From positions 1-64,000 of the forward strand of contig JAFWMH010000027.1 in assembly GCA_017510785.1 (NCBI GenBank): a stretch of DNA of 64,000 nucleotides. The letters run 5' to 3'. Below the pieces are notes generated by a model. The model did no database searches. It had not been told where the DNA came from and saw only the letters and a list, made by a program, of their open reading frames with translations. The position numbers and the translations under genes were made by a program. Shown here one piece after another: positions 40,098 through 48,030 of the stretch (the first letter of the stretch is position 1; every line of letters begins with the position of its first letter). The stretch is from Atopobiaceae bacterium. GTDB taxonomy: Bacteria > Actinomycetota > Coriobacteriia > Coriobacteriales > Atopobiaceae.

Positions 40098-42404
40098 ATG
40101 CGTTGCCAGAATTGCGGAAGACAAAACAACCCGGGAGCGGGGTTCTGCGCGGGATGTGGCGCTCCGCTCGACGCTCCGTATGGGATGCAGCAAAACCAAG
40201 TGGTGGTGCAGCCAGCTCCCCGACGAAACAACAACCTTCCGATTATGGTAGGACTCAGCATCGCGCTTGTCCTTGCCATTGGTCTCGGTGTGTTCGCGAT
40301 TTGGAACACTAAGTCCCATGTAAATGCGAGCACGTCCAATCAGCCGACCTCGAGAACTGAACTCATCATTCAAAACTTCATCGGGGCAATCTACAACAAC
40401 GACTACGGCAGGATTAGGCCGAGGCAAATTTTGACCTATGGACCCATCGTGCACAGATGTCTTCCGTATATGCGACCCGGCGTGGTGTTGTCGAAAAAGT
40501 TTAAAAAAGAGATTGCGCGCGTATTCATCAATAACGACAACAGAAAATACACCCGCACTATGGTAAACCGTCCAACGATAATCCATAGAGGTGGCGATAC
40601 CTACTACATTCGCGTGCCGTATGTGCCAACGCCTCGGGAAGTCGAGACCTTCACGATTGCGTACGATGCGAACGGCGGGACGGGAGGCATGTCGCCGCTT
40701 GAGGTTGAGAAGGGCCATTCTGCCAACGTGAGCAACTGTGGCTTTGGTAACAGCGGCTACCGATTTGTGAGTTGGAACACGCAGCCCGGCGGTGGCGGCA
40801 CTGGATTTGTCGCAGGCGAAGCGGTGACGCCCAATGGGGACATGACGCTTTTCGCGCAGTGGGTAAAGGATGAGGATCCTGCGCCCGAAACCTACACCAT
40901 TGCGTTCGATTCGAACGGTGGAACGGGAGATATGACTACGCTTGAGGTAGAGAAGGGTAAGTCCGCCAATGCCAGCAAGTGCGACTTCGAGAGGGACGGA
41001 TACGAGTTCGACGGCTGGAACACCCAGGCCGGTGGCGGCGGCACCGCGTATGCAGAGGGCGAATCCGTAACACCTACTGGCAACATGACGCTCTACGCGC
41101 AGTGGATTGAGGAAGAGTCCGAACCCGAAACCTACGTCGTCACGTACGACGCGAACGGCGGCACGGGCAGCATGGACGAGGAGGAGGTCGAGGAGGGAGA
41201 TACCTTTACCGCGGCATCCGCCGACTTCGAGAGGGACGGCTACGAGTTCGACGGCTGGAACACCCAGGCAGGCGGTAACGGCACAGCATACGCAGAGGGC
41301 GAAACCGTAAAGCCCACCGGCGACATGACGCTCTACGCGCAGTGGACTGAAGAGGGATCCGAGTCCGAGATGTACGTCGTCACCTACGACGCGAACGGTG
41401 GCACGGGCAGCATGGACGAGGAGGAAGTCGAGGAGGGCGAGTCCTTCACCACGGCTTCGGCCGACTTCGAGAGGGACGGCTACGAGTTCGACGGCTGGAA
41501 CACCCAGGCGGGCGGCAACGGTGCCGCATACGCAGAGGGCGAAACCGTGACTCCCACCGGCGACATGACGCTCTACGCGCAGTGGGCCGAGGGAGAGTCC
41601 GATTCCGATCCTGTTTCCGAGACGTACGTCGTTACCTACGACGGCAACGGTGGTACGGGTTCCATGTACGACGAGGAGGTCGAGGAAGGTCAGGCCTTCA
41701 CAGTGGCTTCCAACGGCTTTACCTGGGATGGCTACGAGTTCGAGGGTTGGAACACCCAAGCCGACGGCAGCGGCGCCGCATACACGGAGGGCGAGTCCGT
41801 AACGCCCACCGAAAACATGACGCTCTACGCGCAGTGGACCGAGGGAGAGCCTCAAGCTAATTCCAGCTCCGACTATCCCGACGAGCCCACCCCTGGCGCA
41901 ACGTATTACTACATCGCCTTCGACGGAAACGGTGGCATGGGTTATACCGATGGTATGCAAGTTGAGGAAGGCCAGTCCGCATCGCTCAACTACAACGCGT
42001 TCACCCGCGAGGGCTATGAGTTCACAGGTTGGAACACCGACGCGAGCGGGAGCGGCGAGAGCTATGCTGACGGCGGAACGATAACGCCCACCAGTAACGT
42101 GACCCTCTACGCGCAGTGGGCGCAGGTCGCGGAGGAGCCTCCCGCGACGGAGCCGACTGACGAGCCCAAAAACACCGATACGCCTGATACTCCTTCCGAA
42201 GACGACGTACGCGAGGACGAGTGGGCAGTGCAGGTTGACGACGAGGGCAAGATAACCGACATCGAGAACACGGAAGATGGCGGCGTGCCCGAGACCCAGC
42301 CCGAGACTCAGCCCGAGGCTGGACCTCAGGAAGTGGTTGCCAGCAGCGACCAAGAGGAAAACGCGGTCGTTGACGAGGACGTTCCCGGTGGCGAGAGCGT
42401 CTAG
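40098..42404 (+). CDS. Zinc-ribbon, single-helix protein with six InlB-type repeats
   Basis: This 768-residue protein begins with a short zinc ribbon (CQNCG and CAGCG) and a Pro/Gln-rich stretch. A membrane helix follows (LPIMVGLSIALVLAIGLGVF), then a small linker domain and six Listeria-Bacteroides (InlB B) repeats. These open with TIAYDANGGTGGM or variants and close with LYAQW. Repeats 3 and 4 are nearly identical and recently duplicated. The acidic Pro/Glu tail has no LPXTG motif. The topology implies a cytoplasmic ribbon and external beta-grasp repeats. GGAGGG before 40098 favours this start over 40062. Adhesion or wall contact is likely but unproven. Confidence 0.82.
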   Translation: MRCQNCGRQNNPGAGFCAGCGAPLDAPYGMQQNQVVVQPAPRRNNNLPIMVGLSIALVLAIGLGVFAIWNTKSHVNASTSNQPTSRTELIIQNFIGAIYNNDYGRIRPRQILTYGPIVHRCLPYMRPGVVLSKKFKKEIARVFINNDNRKYTRTMVNRPTIIHRGGDTYYIRVPYVPTPREVETFTIAYDANGGTGGMSPLEVEKGHSANVSNCGFGNSGYRFVSWNTQPGGGGTGFVAGEAVTPNGDMTLFAQWVKDEDPAPETYTIAFDSNGGTGDMTTLEVEKGKSANASKCDFERDGYEFDGWNTQAGGGGTAYAEGESVTPTGNMTLYAQWIEEESEPETYVVTYDANGGTGSMDEEEVEEGDTFTAASADFERDGYEFDGWNTQAGGNGTAYAEGETVKPTGDMTLYAQWTEEGSESEMYVVTYDANGGTGSMDEEEVEEGESFTTASADFERDGYEFDGWNTQAGGNGAAYAEGETVTPTGDMTLYAQWAEGESDSDPVSETYVVTYDGNGGTGSMYDEEVEEGQAFTVASNGFTWDGYEFEGWNTQADGSGAAYTEGESVTPTENMTLYAQWTEGEPQANSSSDYPDEPTPGATYYYIAFDGNGGMGYTDGMQVEEGQSASLNYNAFTREGYEFTGWNTDASGSGESYADGGTITPTSNVTLYAQWAQVAEEPPATEPTDEPKNTDTPDTPSEDDVREDEWAVQVDDEGKITDIENTEDGGVPETQPETQPEAGPQEVVASSDQEENAVVDEDVPGGESV

Positions 42405-42452
42405 GGCGAAATGCCCCGCACGTAACCCAGGGTGTCCCTGACCCCAACGAAC

Positions 42453-42486
42453 AAGCCCCAGCGGCTACGGCCGTTGGGGCTTTTCT
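42453..42486. terminator. Terminator between the InlB-repeat gene and pyk
   Basis: AAGCCCCA (42453-42460) and TGGGGCTT (42475-42482) pair, with inner CGG/CCG and a trailing TTTTCTTT on the plus strand. It lies between convergent genes and may serve both. Confidence 0.8.
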
Positions 42487-42518
42487 TTAGGTGTTATGCG
42501 GCAAGTGCTATCGCACGT

Positions 42519-43976
42519 CTAGCGGATTTGTGCAACCGTAATCATGTTGGTGGACGAAACGTAGTCGTCGTCGAACGGCGTGGTTTCGGGGTCGCCCGCC
42601 ATCACGACTACGAGGTCACCCTTCTGGGCATAGCCATACTCCTTCGCCATCTTGATGGCGTTATAGCATGCGTCGGTATGGGTATCCTGCTCCTCGCTGA
42701 GCTCTGCGTGTACGCCCCAGTAAAAGTTGGTACGGCGCACGGCGCGCTCCATCGACGAAAACGCGTAGATGGGAAGATGAGGACGCGACGCCGAAACGAG
42801 GCGAGGGGTGCGACCGGTGTGGGTGGGGCACAGGATGCATGTGGCTCCGACTGCATCGGCGATGCGCACCGAGGAGCGGCCAATCACGGTGTTCACGTTG
42901 CGAATGCCCTTGCGATGAGGTACTTGGTCGCGCTCCTCGCGGTACTTCTCCGTTTCGATGCATATGGAAGCCATCGTGCGCACGGCCTCGGCGGGATAAT
43001 GGCCGGCGGCTGTCTCGCCGCTCAGCATTACGCAACTGGTACCATCGTAGATGGCGTTTGCCACGTCGGTAACTTCGGCGCGCGTGGGACGTGGGTTCTT
43101 GATCATGGAGTCAAGCATTTGCGTGGCGGTGATTACTGGCTTGTAGTTGTCGTTGCAGAACTTAATTATCGTCTTTTGCACGTGAGGCAGCGTTTCCTCG
43201 GGAATCTCCACGCCCAAGTCGCCGCGTGCCACCATAATGCCGTCCGATGCCATCGCGATGCTCTTGTAGTTCTCCACTGCGATCGAGCACTCGATTTTGG
43301 AGAAGATAAGGATGTCGGACTGATTCGCATCATGGCAAATGGTGCGGATTTCCTCGACGGCTTCGGCATTGCGAATGAACGAGGCCGCGATGGCGTCAAT
43401 ACCAAGCTCGCACCCAAACTGGATGTCGGCGCGGTCCTGCTCGGTAACGGAGGGCAGGCTCACTTCGACGCCAGGCACGTTGATGCCCTTCTTCTCGCCC
43501 AGCTCGCCACCGTTCACGATTTCGCAGTGAATGTCGGTGCCTTGCACTTCCAGCACCTTGAGCTCGATGAGTCCGTCGGAAACGAGAATCATGGTGCCGG
43601 GTTTAACGTCGCGAGGGAGGCCATCGTAGCTAATGGAAACGCACTCCGCAGATCCTGGCACGACGTTGGTGGTAAGGACGAAGCGCTCGCCAGCAACGAG
43701 CGTAACGGGCTTGTGGTCCACGAGCTGGCCGGTGCGAATTTCGGGGCCCTTCGTGTCGAGTAGGATGGCAACGGTGATGCCAAGCTCTTTTGCAATGCGG
43801 CGAACGCGCTCGATGTTGTTGCGGTGGTAGTCGTGGCTTCCGTGCGAGAAGTTAAAGCGGGCGACATTCATGCCGTTTTGCATGAGCGCGCGCAGTACAT
43901 CGTCGTCTTCGGTTGCCGGACCCATCGTGCATACGATTTTGGTGCGCTTTTTGGTAATGTCCAGATATCTCGCCAT
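42519..43976 (-). CDS. pyk: Pyruvate kinase
   Basis: This 485-residue enzyme makes pyruvate and ATP from phosphoenolpyruvate. Signatures include RTKIVCTMGPA, MNVARFNFSHG, DTKGPEIRTG, the active-site IFSKIECSIAVEN, MVARGDLGVEIP and MLSGETAAGHYPAEAV. The C-terminal allosteric domain is present; the extra phosphotransferase-like domain of some homologues is not. The start at 43976 follows GAGGGAGA on the minus strand; the 44258 frame is rejected. It is divergent from the D-lactate dehydrogenase gene, whose substrate it makes. Confidence 0.96.
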   Translation of the reverse strand: MARYLDITKKRTKIVCTMGPATEDDDVLRALMQNGMNVARFNFSHGSHDYHRNNIERVRRIAKELGITVAILLDTKGPEIRTGQLVDHKPVTLVAGERFVLTTNVVPGSAECVSISYDGLPRDVKPGTMILVSDGLIELKVLEVQGTDIHCEIVNGGELGEKKGINVPGVEVSLPSVTEQDRADIQFGCELGIDAIAASFIRNAEAVEEIRTICHDANQSDILIFSKIECSIAVENYKSIAMASDGIMVARGDLGVEIPEETLPHVQKTIIKFCNDNYKPVITATQMLDSMIKNPRPTRAEVTDVANAIYDGTSCVMLSGETAAGHYPAEAVRTMASICIETEKYREERDQVPHRKGIRNVNTVIGRSSVRIADAVGATCILCPTHTGRTPRLVSASRPHLPIYAFSSMERAVRRTNFYWGVHAELSEEQDTHTDACYNAIKMAKEYGYAQKGDLVVVMAGDPETTPFDDDYVSSTNMITVAQIR

Positions 43977-44172
43977 GGATTCTCCCTCGTCGAGGTCACA
44001 GTGTTTCCATTCTATCACGAAGATACGCGTGGGAGATGCTCCCAGGGCGTCTGTCTCACGCAAAACATCACCATCCGCCGATAGAATGGCGCCACTTGCA
44101 GGTGTGTACGCTAGGATGGTTTTGTCTGCTTTGAGGCGTGGCAAGTGGCCGCGCACGATTGGAAGGACGATC

Positions 44173-45210
44173 ATGAAGCTTTTGTTCTTTGGCGCCACCC
44201 AGTACGACCGCGATTCGTTCAACAAGGAGCTCGCGGACTTCCCCGAGGTCGACATCACCTACACCAAGACGAATCTGACGTGGCGTACCGCCATTCTGGC
44301 CAAGGGCTACGACGCGGTGTGCGCGTTCGTTAACGCTAACATCAACGCTATGGCAGTCGAGATTCTGGCTGGCTTGGGCGTCAAGCACATCCTCATGCGT
44401 TGCGCCGGCTTCGACGCGGTTGATCACGCGATGGCCAAGACGCTTGGCATTGTCGTCACCAACGTGCCTGCCTATAGTCCCGAGGCTATTGCCGAGCATG
44501 CCATGGCCATCGGCCAGACGGCTAACCGCCGCATCCACAAGGGCTACATCCGCGTGCGCGAGAACGACTTCTCCCTCGACGGCCTCGTGGGCGAGACGCT
44601 CGTCGGCAAGACGGCTGGCATCATCGGCACCGGCCGCATCGGCGCCGCTCTGTGCAAGATCTGCAAGGGCTATGGCATGAAGGTTATCGGCGCGGACCTG
44701 TTCCCCAATCCTGGTCTCGTCGAGCAGGGCATCGTGGACGAGTACGTGGAGATCTTCGAGGACGAGAACGGCAACAAGAAGGTTGACTACGACAGCCTCT
44801 ATGCACAGGCCGACTTCATTTCGCTGCACGCCTTCCTCAACAAGGAAAGCTATCACATGATTGGCGAGGAGTCCATCGCCAAGATGAAGGACGGCGTCAT
44901 TTTCGTCAACACCGGCCGCGGCGGCCTCGTGGATACCATGGCCATCATTCACGGCGTGAAGAGCGGCAAGTTTGGTGCCGTTGGTCTCGACGTGTACGAG
45001 GAGGAGAACGAGAACGTATACCGCAATCGTTCCGGTGAGCTCGTCGACTCCATTACCGCTCGTCTGTGCTCGTTCCCCAACGTGGTCGTTACCTCGCACC
45101 AGGCCTTCTTCACCAAGCAGGCTCTGGCCGAGATCGCGCGCGTTACCCTCACCAACGCCGTTGCCAAGGAGCGCGGCGAGGATTACGTCGCACGTTCGCA
45201 GGTTTGCTAG
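44173..45210 (+). CDS. D-lactate dehydrogenase (D-2-hydroxyacid dehydrogenase family)
   Basis: This 345-residue enzyme reduces pyruvate to D-lactate with NADH. Visible are MRCAGFDAVDH, the Rossmann loop GIIGTGRIG, the catalytic Arg region VNTGRGGLVD, the Glu in GLDVYEEE and the catalytic His in VVTSHQAFFT. The C-terminal half and NKE/YRNRSGE loop are typical of fermentative LdhA/D-LDH rather than glycerate enzymes. GGAAGGA lies before ATG 44173. With gap, pgk, tpiA and pyk in the window, it points to lactate as an end product. Confidence 0.92.
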   Translation: MKLLFFGATQYDRDSFNKELADFPEVDITYTKTNLTWRTAILAKGYDAVCAFVNANINAMAVEILAGLGVKHILMRCAGFDAVDHAMAKTLGIVVTNVPAYSPEAIAEHAMAIGQTANRRIHKGYIRVRENDFSLDGLVGETLVGKTAGIIGTGRIGAALCKICKGYGMKVIGADLFPNPGLVEQGIVDEYVEIFEDENGNKKVDYDSLYAQADFISLHAFLNKESYHMIGEESIAKMKDGVIFVNTGRGGLVDTMAIIHGVKSGKFGAVGLDVYEEENENVYRNRSGELVDSITARLCSFPNVVVTSHQAFFTKQALAEIARVTLTNAVAKERGEDYVARSQVC

Positions 45211-45239
45211 TCGCTAGCTGCTTACACCAATAGGTATCT

Positions 45240-45287
45240 GCGAGGGTCGTGTTGTGCTTTGTGGCAGCACGACCCCTCGCTTGTTTT
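45240..45287 (+). terminator. Terminator after D-lactate dehydrogenase
   Basis: GCGAGGGTCGTG (45240-45251) and CACGACCCCTCGC (45268-45280) pair around a 16-base loop, followed by TTGTTTT. Confidence 0.75.
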
Positions 45288-45306
45288 CATGCGGCGTCGT
45301 AGCGCA

Positions 45307-45315
45307 TGGTATAAT
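45307..45315 (+). promoter_or_regulatory. Extended -10 promoter of the NHLM exporter operon
   Basis: TGG then TATAAT (45310-45315) forms an extended -10 element 31 bases before the ATG at 45346. The upstream TTTCAT/TTCATG near 45285 is a weak -35. Confidence 0.55.
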
Positions 45316-45345
45316 CGTTGCTCTTGTTGACGAGTTGGATGGGTT

Positions 45346-45858
45346 ATGGCTGAGTCAAACAAAAGAGTCATGTTTCGCAAAGAGGCGATGGATCGCATCT
45401 CCAATCCCGATGACCTCGACGCATCCCTTCAGGTGACGAGTCCCGCGGTGTGGGTAATCGTGTTTGGCGTCGTGGCCCTGGTGGTTGGCGTATTGGCCTG
45501 GGGCGTGTTTGGTTCGGTGAGCACGACGATTGTGGAAGGCGCCATAAAAATCGATGGAGTTACCCGCTGCTACGTGAGTACCGACGACGTGGGCCGCGTG
45601 GATGTGGGCGATTGGGCGAACGTCAATGGCAAAAAGGCGCACGTTGTTTCGGTTGCGGAGATTCCGCTCTCGCAGGAAGAGATACGCGACGCGTTGGGAA
45701 GCGAGTACCTTGTTGATGGGCTACACGACGAAAAGTGGAGCTACGAGGTGCGTTTGGAGGGGGACCTCGACTCTATTAAGGAACGCGTTCCCGTGGAGGC
45801 GGTAATCACGGTTGAATCGGTGGCTCCCATCCAGCTTGCATTTGGGACGAACGAATAA
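45346..45858 (+). CDS. Short NHLM-type secretion adaptor (HlyD-like N-terminus)
   Basis: This 170-residue protein begins NKRVMFRKEAMDRISNPDDL and DASLQVTSPAVWVIVFG, as NHLM bacteriocin-system secretion proteins do: a short cytoplasmic tail, one membrane helix (about residues 34-56), then a beta-rich region. Family members known to me are much longer, with a coiled-coil and a distal domain; here the protein ends after one lipoyl-like region. Two ABC exporter genes follow, with only 2 bases between this stop and the next ATG. It may be a minimal adaptor suited to a single membrane. Confidence 0.75.
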   Translation: MAESNKRVMFRKEAMDRISNPDDLDASLQVTSPAVWVIVFGVVALVVGVLAWGVFGSVSTTIVEGAIKIDGVTRCYVSTDDVGRVDVGDWANVNGKKAHVVSVAEIPLSQEEIRDALGSEYLVDGLHDEKWSYEVRLEGDLDSIKERVPVEAVITVESVAPIQLAFGTNE

Positions 45859-45860
45859 AC

Positions 45861-48029
45861 ATGGGACGCAGAATCTACAAGGTCCCCCAGGTTATGCAGA
45901 TGGAGGCGCTCGAGTGTGGCGCCGCCTGCTTGTGCATGATTTTGGCCTACTACGGGCGTTGGATACCGCTCGAAAAGGCACGTGTCGATTGCGGCGTTTC
46001 GCGTGACGGCAGCAACGCGCTAAACGTGGCGCGCGCCGCGCGAAGCTATGGCCTTGAAGCGAAGGGCGTGGCTTGCTCGGTAAAGCGTCTGCGAAAAATC
46101 GAGGGGCCGTGCATCCTATTTTGGAACTTCAACCATTATGTGGTATTCGATGGCTTCAAGGGACGGTACGCGTACCTCAACGATCCCGCTCGTGGCGCCG
46201 TGCGGGTTACCATGAAGGAGTTCAACGATTCCTTCACCGGCGTGGCAATTCTCATCTCGCGAACGGAGGCGTTCGAGCCCGGCGGCACACCTCCTTCAAC
46301 CATTGCCTTCGCACGTAGGAGTCTTAAGGGACTTGGCGTGCCCATTCTGTTTGCGGCAATTGTTGCGGCTGTGGGGTCAATCATCGGTATTCTCAACACG
46401 TCCATCGCGCGCGTGTTTGTGGACAATATCCTCACTACTGGGCAGAATGCTTCGTGGATAAGGCCGCTCGCGTTGCTCATGATGGCGCTCGCACTTGCTG
46501 CGGGACTTATTCAAGCCGTCGAGGCGATCTATTTGGCACGAATCGAGGGAAAGCTTGCGGTGGTCTCTTCGTCAAGATTCATGAGACACCTGCTCCATTT
46601 GCCTGCCGGCTTTTACGAGCAGCGTATGGTTGGCGATTTGCAACAGCGTCAGAGCGCGAACGAAACGATTGCGTACTCATTGGTGGGTCAGCTGGCTCCG
46701 CAAATCATGAACGGCGCGATGCTCGTACTGTATTTTGTTGTTATGCTGCGACAAAGCGTGCTGCTCACCCTCGTGGGAGTCTCTACCGTCGTGGCGAATG
46801 CCACTTTGGCTCGCTACATTTCGAAGCAGCGCGTGAATTTTTCGCGCACGATGGTAACTGCTGCGGGCAAACAGTACGCGACGACCGTTGCGGGCATTGA
46901 GGCTATTGAAACCATTAAGTCGGCGGGCGCCGAAACCGGCTACTTCAAACGATGGGCGGGATTTCAGGCGGCGGCCAACAACGCGCTTACCGAAACCACT
47001 TCGCTCAATGCGTACGTGGGCGGTCTTCCGGCTATGTTTACCGAGCTGGCCAACGTTGCGGTGCTGTTGCTGGGAACATGGCTCATAACTAAGTCTCAGC
47101 TGTCGCAAGGCATGCTCCTCATGTTCCAGGGTTTGCTAAGCAGTTTTATGGCACCCGTTACGGGAATTATAGGTATCGGCCAGGCCATACAAGAAACGCA
47201 AACGCAAATGGAACGCATCGAAGACGTCATGCGTCATCCGGTGGACGTGCCCGAGGATTCAAGCAAAAAGATGGACCAAGGGGTTAGAGGCCCCCTTGGT
47301 GGCGACAAGCTGCGCGGCGAGGTGGAACTTGCGGGCGTTACGTTTGGATACTCGCCGCTCGAAGCTCCTCTTCTCGAAAACTTGAGCTTGCACATCAAAC
47401 CGGGCGGATGGGTGGCGCTCGTGGGAGGCTCGGGCTCGGGTAAGTCCACGGTGGCAAAGCTCATAGCCGGTTTGTACAGTCCTTGGAAGGGCGAAGTGCG
47501 CCTGGACGGAATGCCTGCCAGTGAGGTGGCGCCTGCCGTTTTGCGTGGCTCGCTGGCAGTGGTAGACCAAGGCATTTCGGTGTTCGACGACACGATTGCC
47601 GATAACGTACGCATGTGGGATGGCTCAATCGAAGACTTCGAGGTAATTCTTGCGTGTCGTGATGCGTGCATTCACGAAGAGGTAGTCGCGAGGGAAGATG
47701 CCTACTCGTCGCGTGTGCTTCCCGGAGGGCGTAACTTTAGTGGAGGACAACTGCAGCGTTTGGAGATTGCCCGTGCGCTCGCATGCGACCCTACGGTGCT
47801 CATTCTCGACGAGGCGACAAGTGCTCTGGACGCACAAACCGAAGTCGAGGTAATCGATGCGATTCGTGCCCGCGGTCTGACGTGCATTGTAGTTGCGCAT
47901 CGTTTGTCGACTATCCGCGACTGCGACGAAATCGTGGTGCTCGACGAGGGCAAAGTCGTAGAGCGTGGTACCCATGACGAGTTGCTCACGATGGATGGCG
48001 CATACGCGAAGCTCGTGAGGAGTGACTAG
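45861..48029 (+). CDS. NHLM-family peptidase-ABC exporter (C39 peptidase, permease, ATPase)
   Basis: This 722-residue protein has an N-terminal C39 peptidase with the nucleophile Cys19 in MEALECGAACLCMILAYYG, a His in NFNHYVVF and an Asn/Asp in AYLNDPARG. Six membrane helices follow, then an ATPase with GGSGSGKST, FSGGQLQRLEIARAL and LILDEATSALD. Such proteins cut the leader of a peptide after a double Gly and export the core. No precursor gene with a nitrile-hydratase-like leader is seen within the window. It lies between the short adaptor and the second ABC protein. Confidence 0.9.
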   Translation: MGRRIYKVPQVMQMEALECGAACLCMILAYYGRWIPLEKARVDCGVSRDGSNALNVARAARSYGLEAKGVACSVKRLRKIEGPCILFWNFNHYVVFDGFKGRYAYLNDPARGAVRVTMKEFNDSFTGVAILISRTEAFEPGGTPPSTIAFARRSLKGLGVPILFAAIVAAVGSIIGILNTSIARVFVDNILTTGQNASWIRPLALLMMALALAAGLIQAVEAIYLARIEGKLAVVSSSRFMRHLLHLPAGFYEQRMVGDLQQRQSANETIAYSLVGQLAPQIMNGAMLVLYFVVMLRQSVLLTLVGVSTVVANATLARYISKQRVNFSRTMVTAAGKQYATTVAGIEAIETIKSAGAETGYFKRWAGFQAAANNALTETTSLNAYVGGLPAMFTELANVAVLLLGTWLITKSQLSQGMLLMFQGLLSSFMAPVTGIIGIGQAIQETQTQMERIEDVMRHPVDVPEDSSKKMDQGVRGPLGGDKLRGEVELAGVTFGYSPLEAPLLENLSLHIKPGGWVALVGGSGSGKSTVAKLIAGLYSPWKGEVRLDGMPASEVAPAVLRGSLAVVDQGISVFDDTIADNVRMWDGSIEDFEVILACRDACIHEEVVAREDAYSSRVLPGGRNFSGGQLQRLEIARALACDPTVLILDEATSALDAQTEVEVIDAIRARGLTCIVVAHRLSTIRDCDEIVVLDEGKVVERGTHDELLTMDGAYAKLVRSD

Positions 48030-48030
48030 C

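Noticed and set aside
40077..42353. 758-codon open frame on the minus strand
   Set aside because: It is the antisense shadow of the InlB-repeat protein; its internal repetition mirrors the repeats of the real gene.
45211..45345. NHLM precursor peptide upstream of the exporter
   Set aside because: The 135 bases hold a terminator and a promoter. No frame with a leader and double Gly was found there or in 50218-50408.
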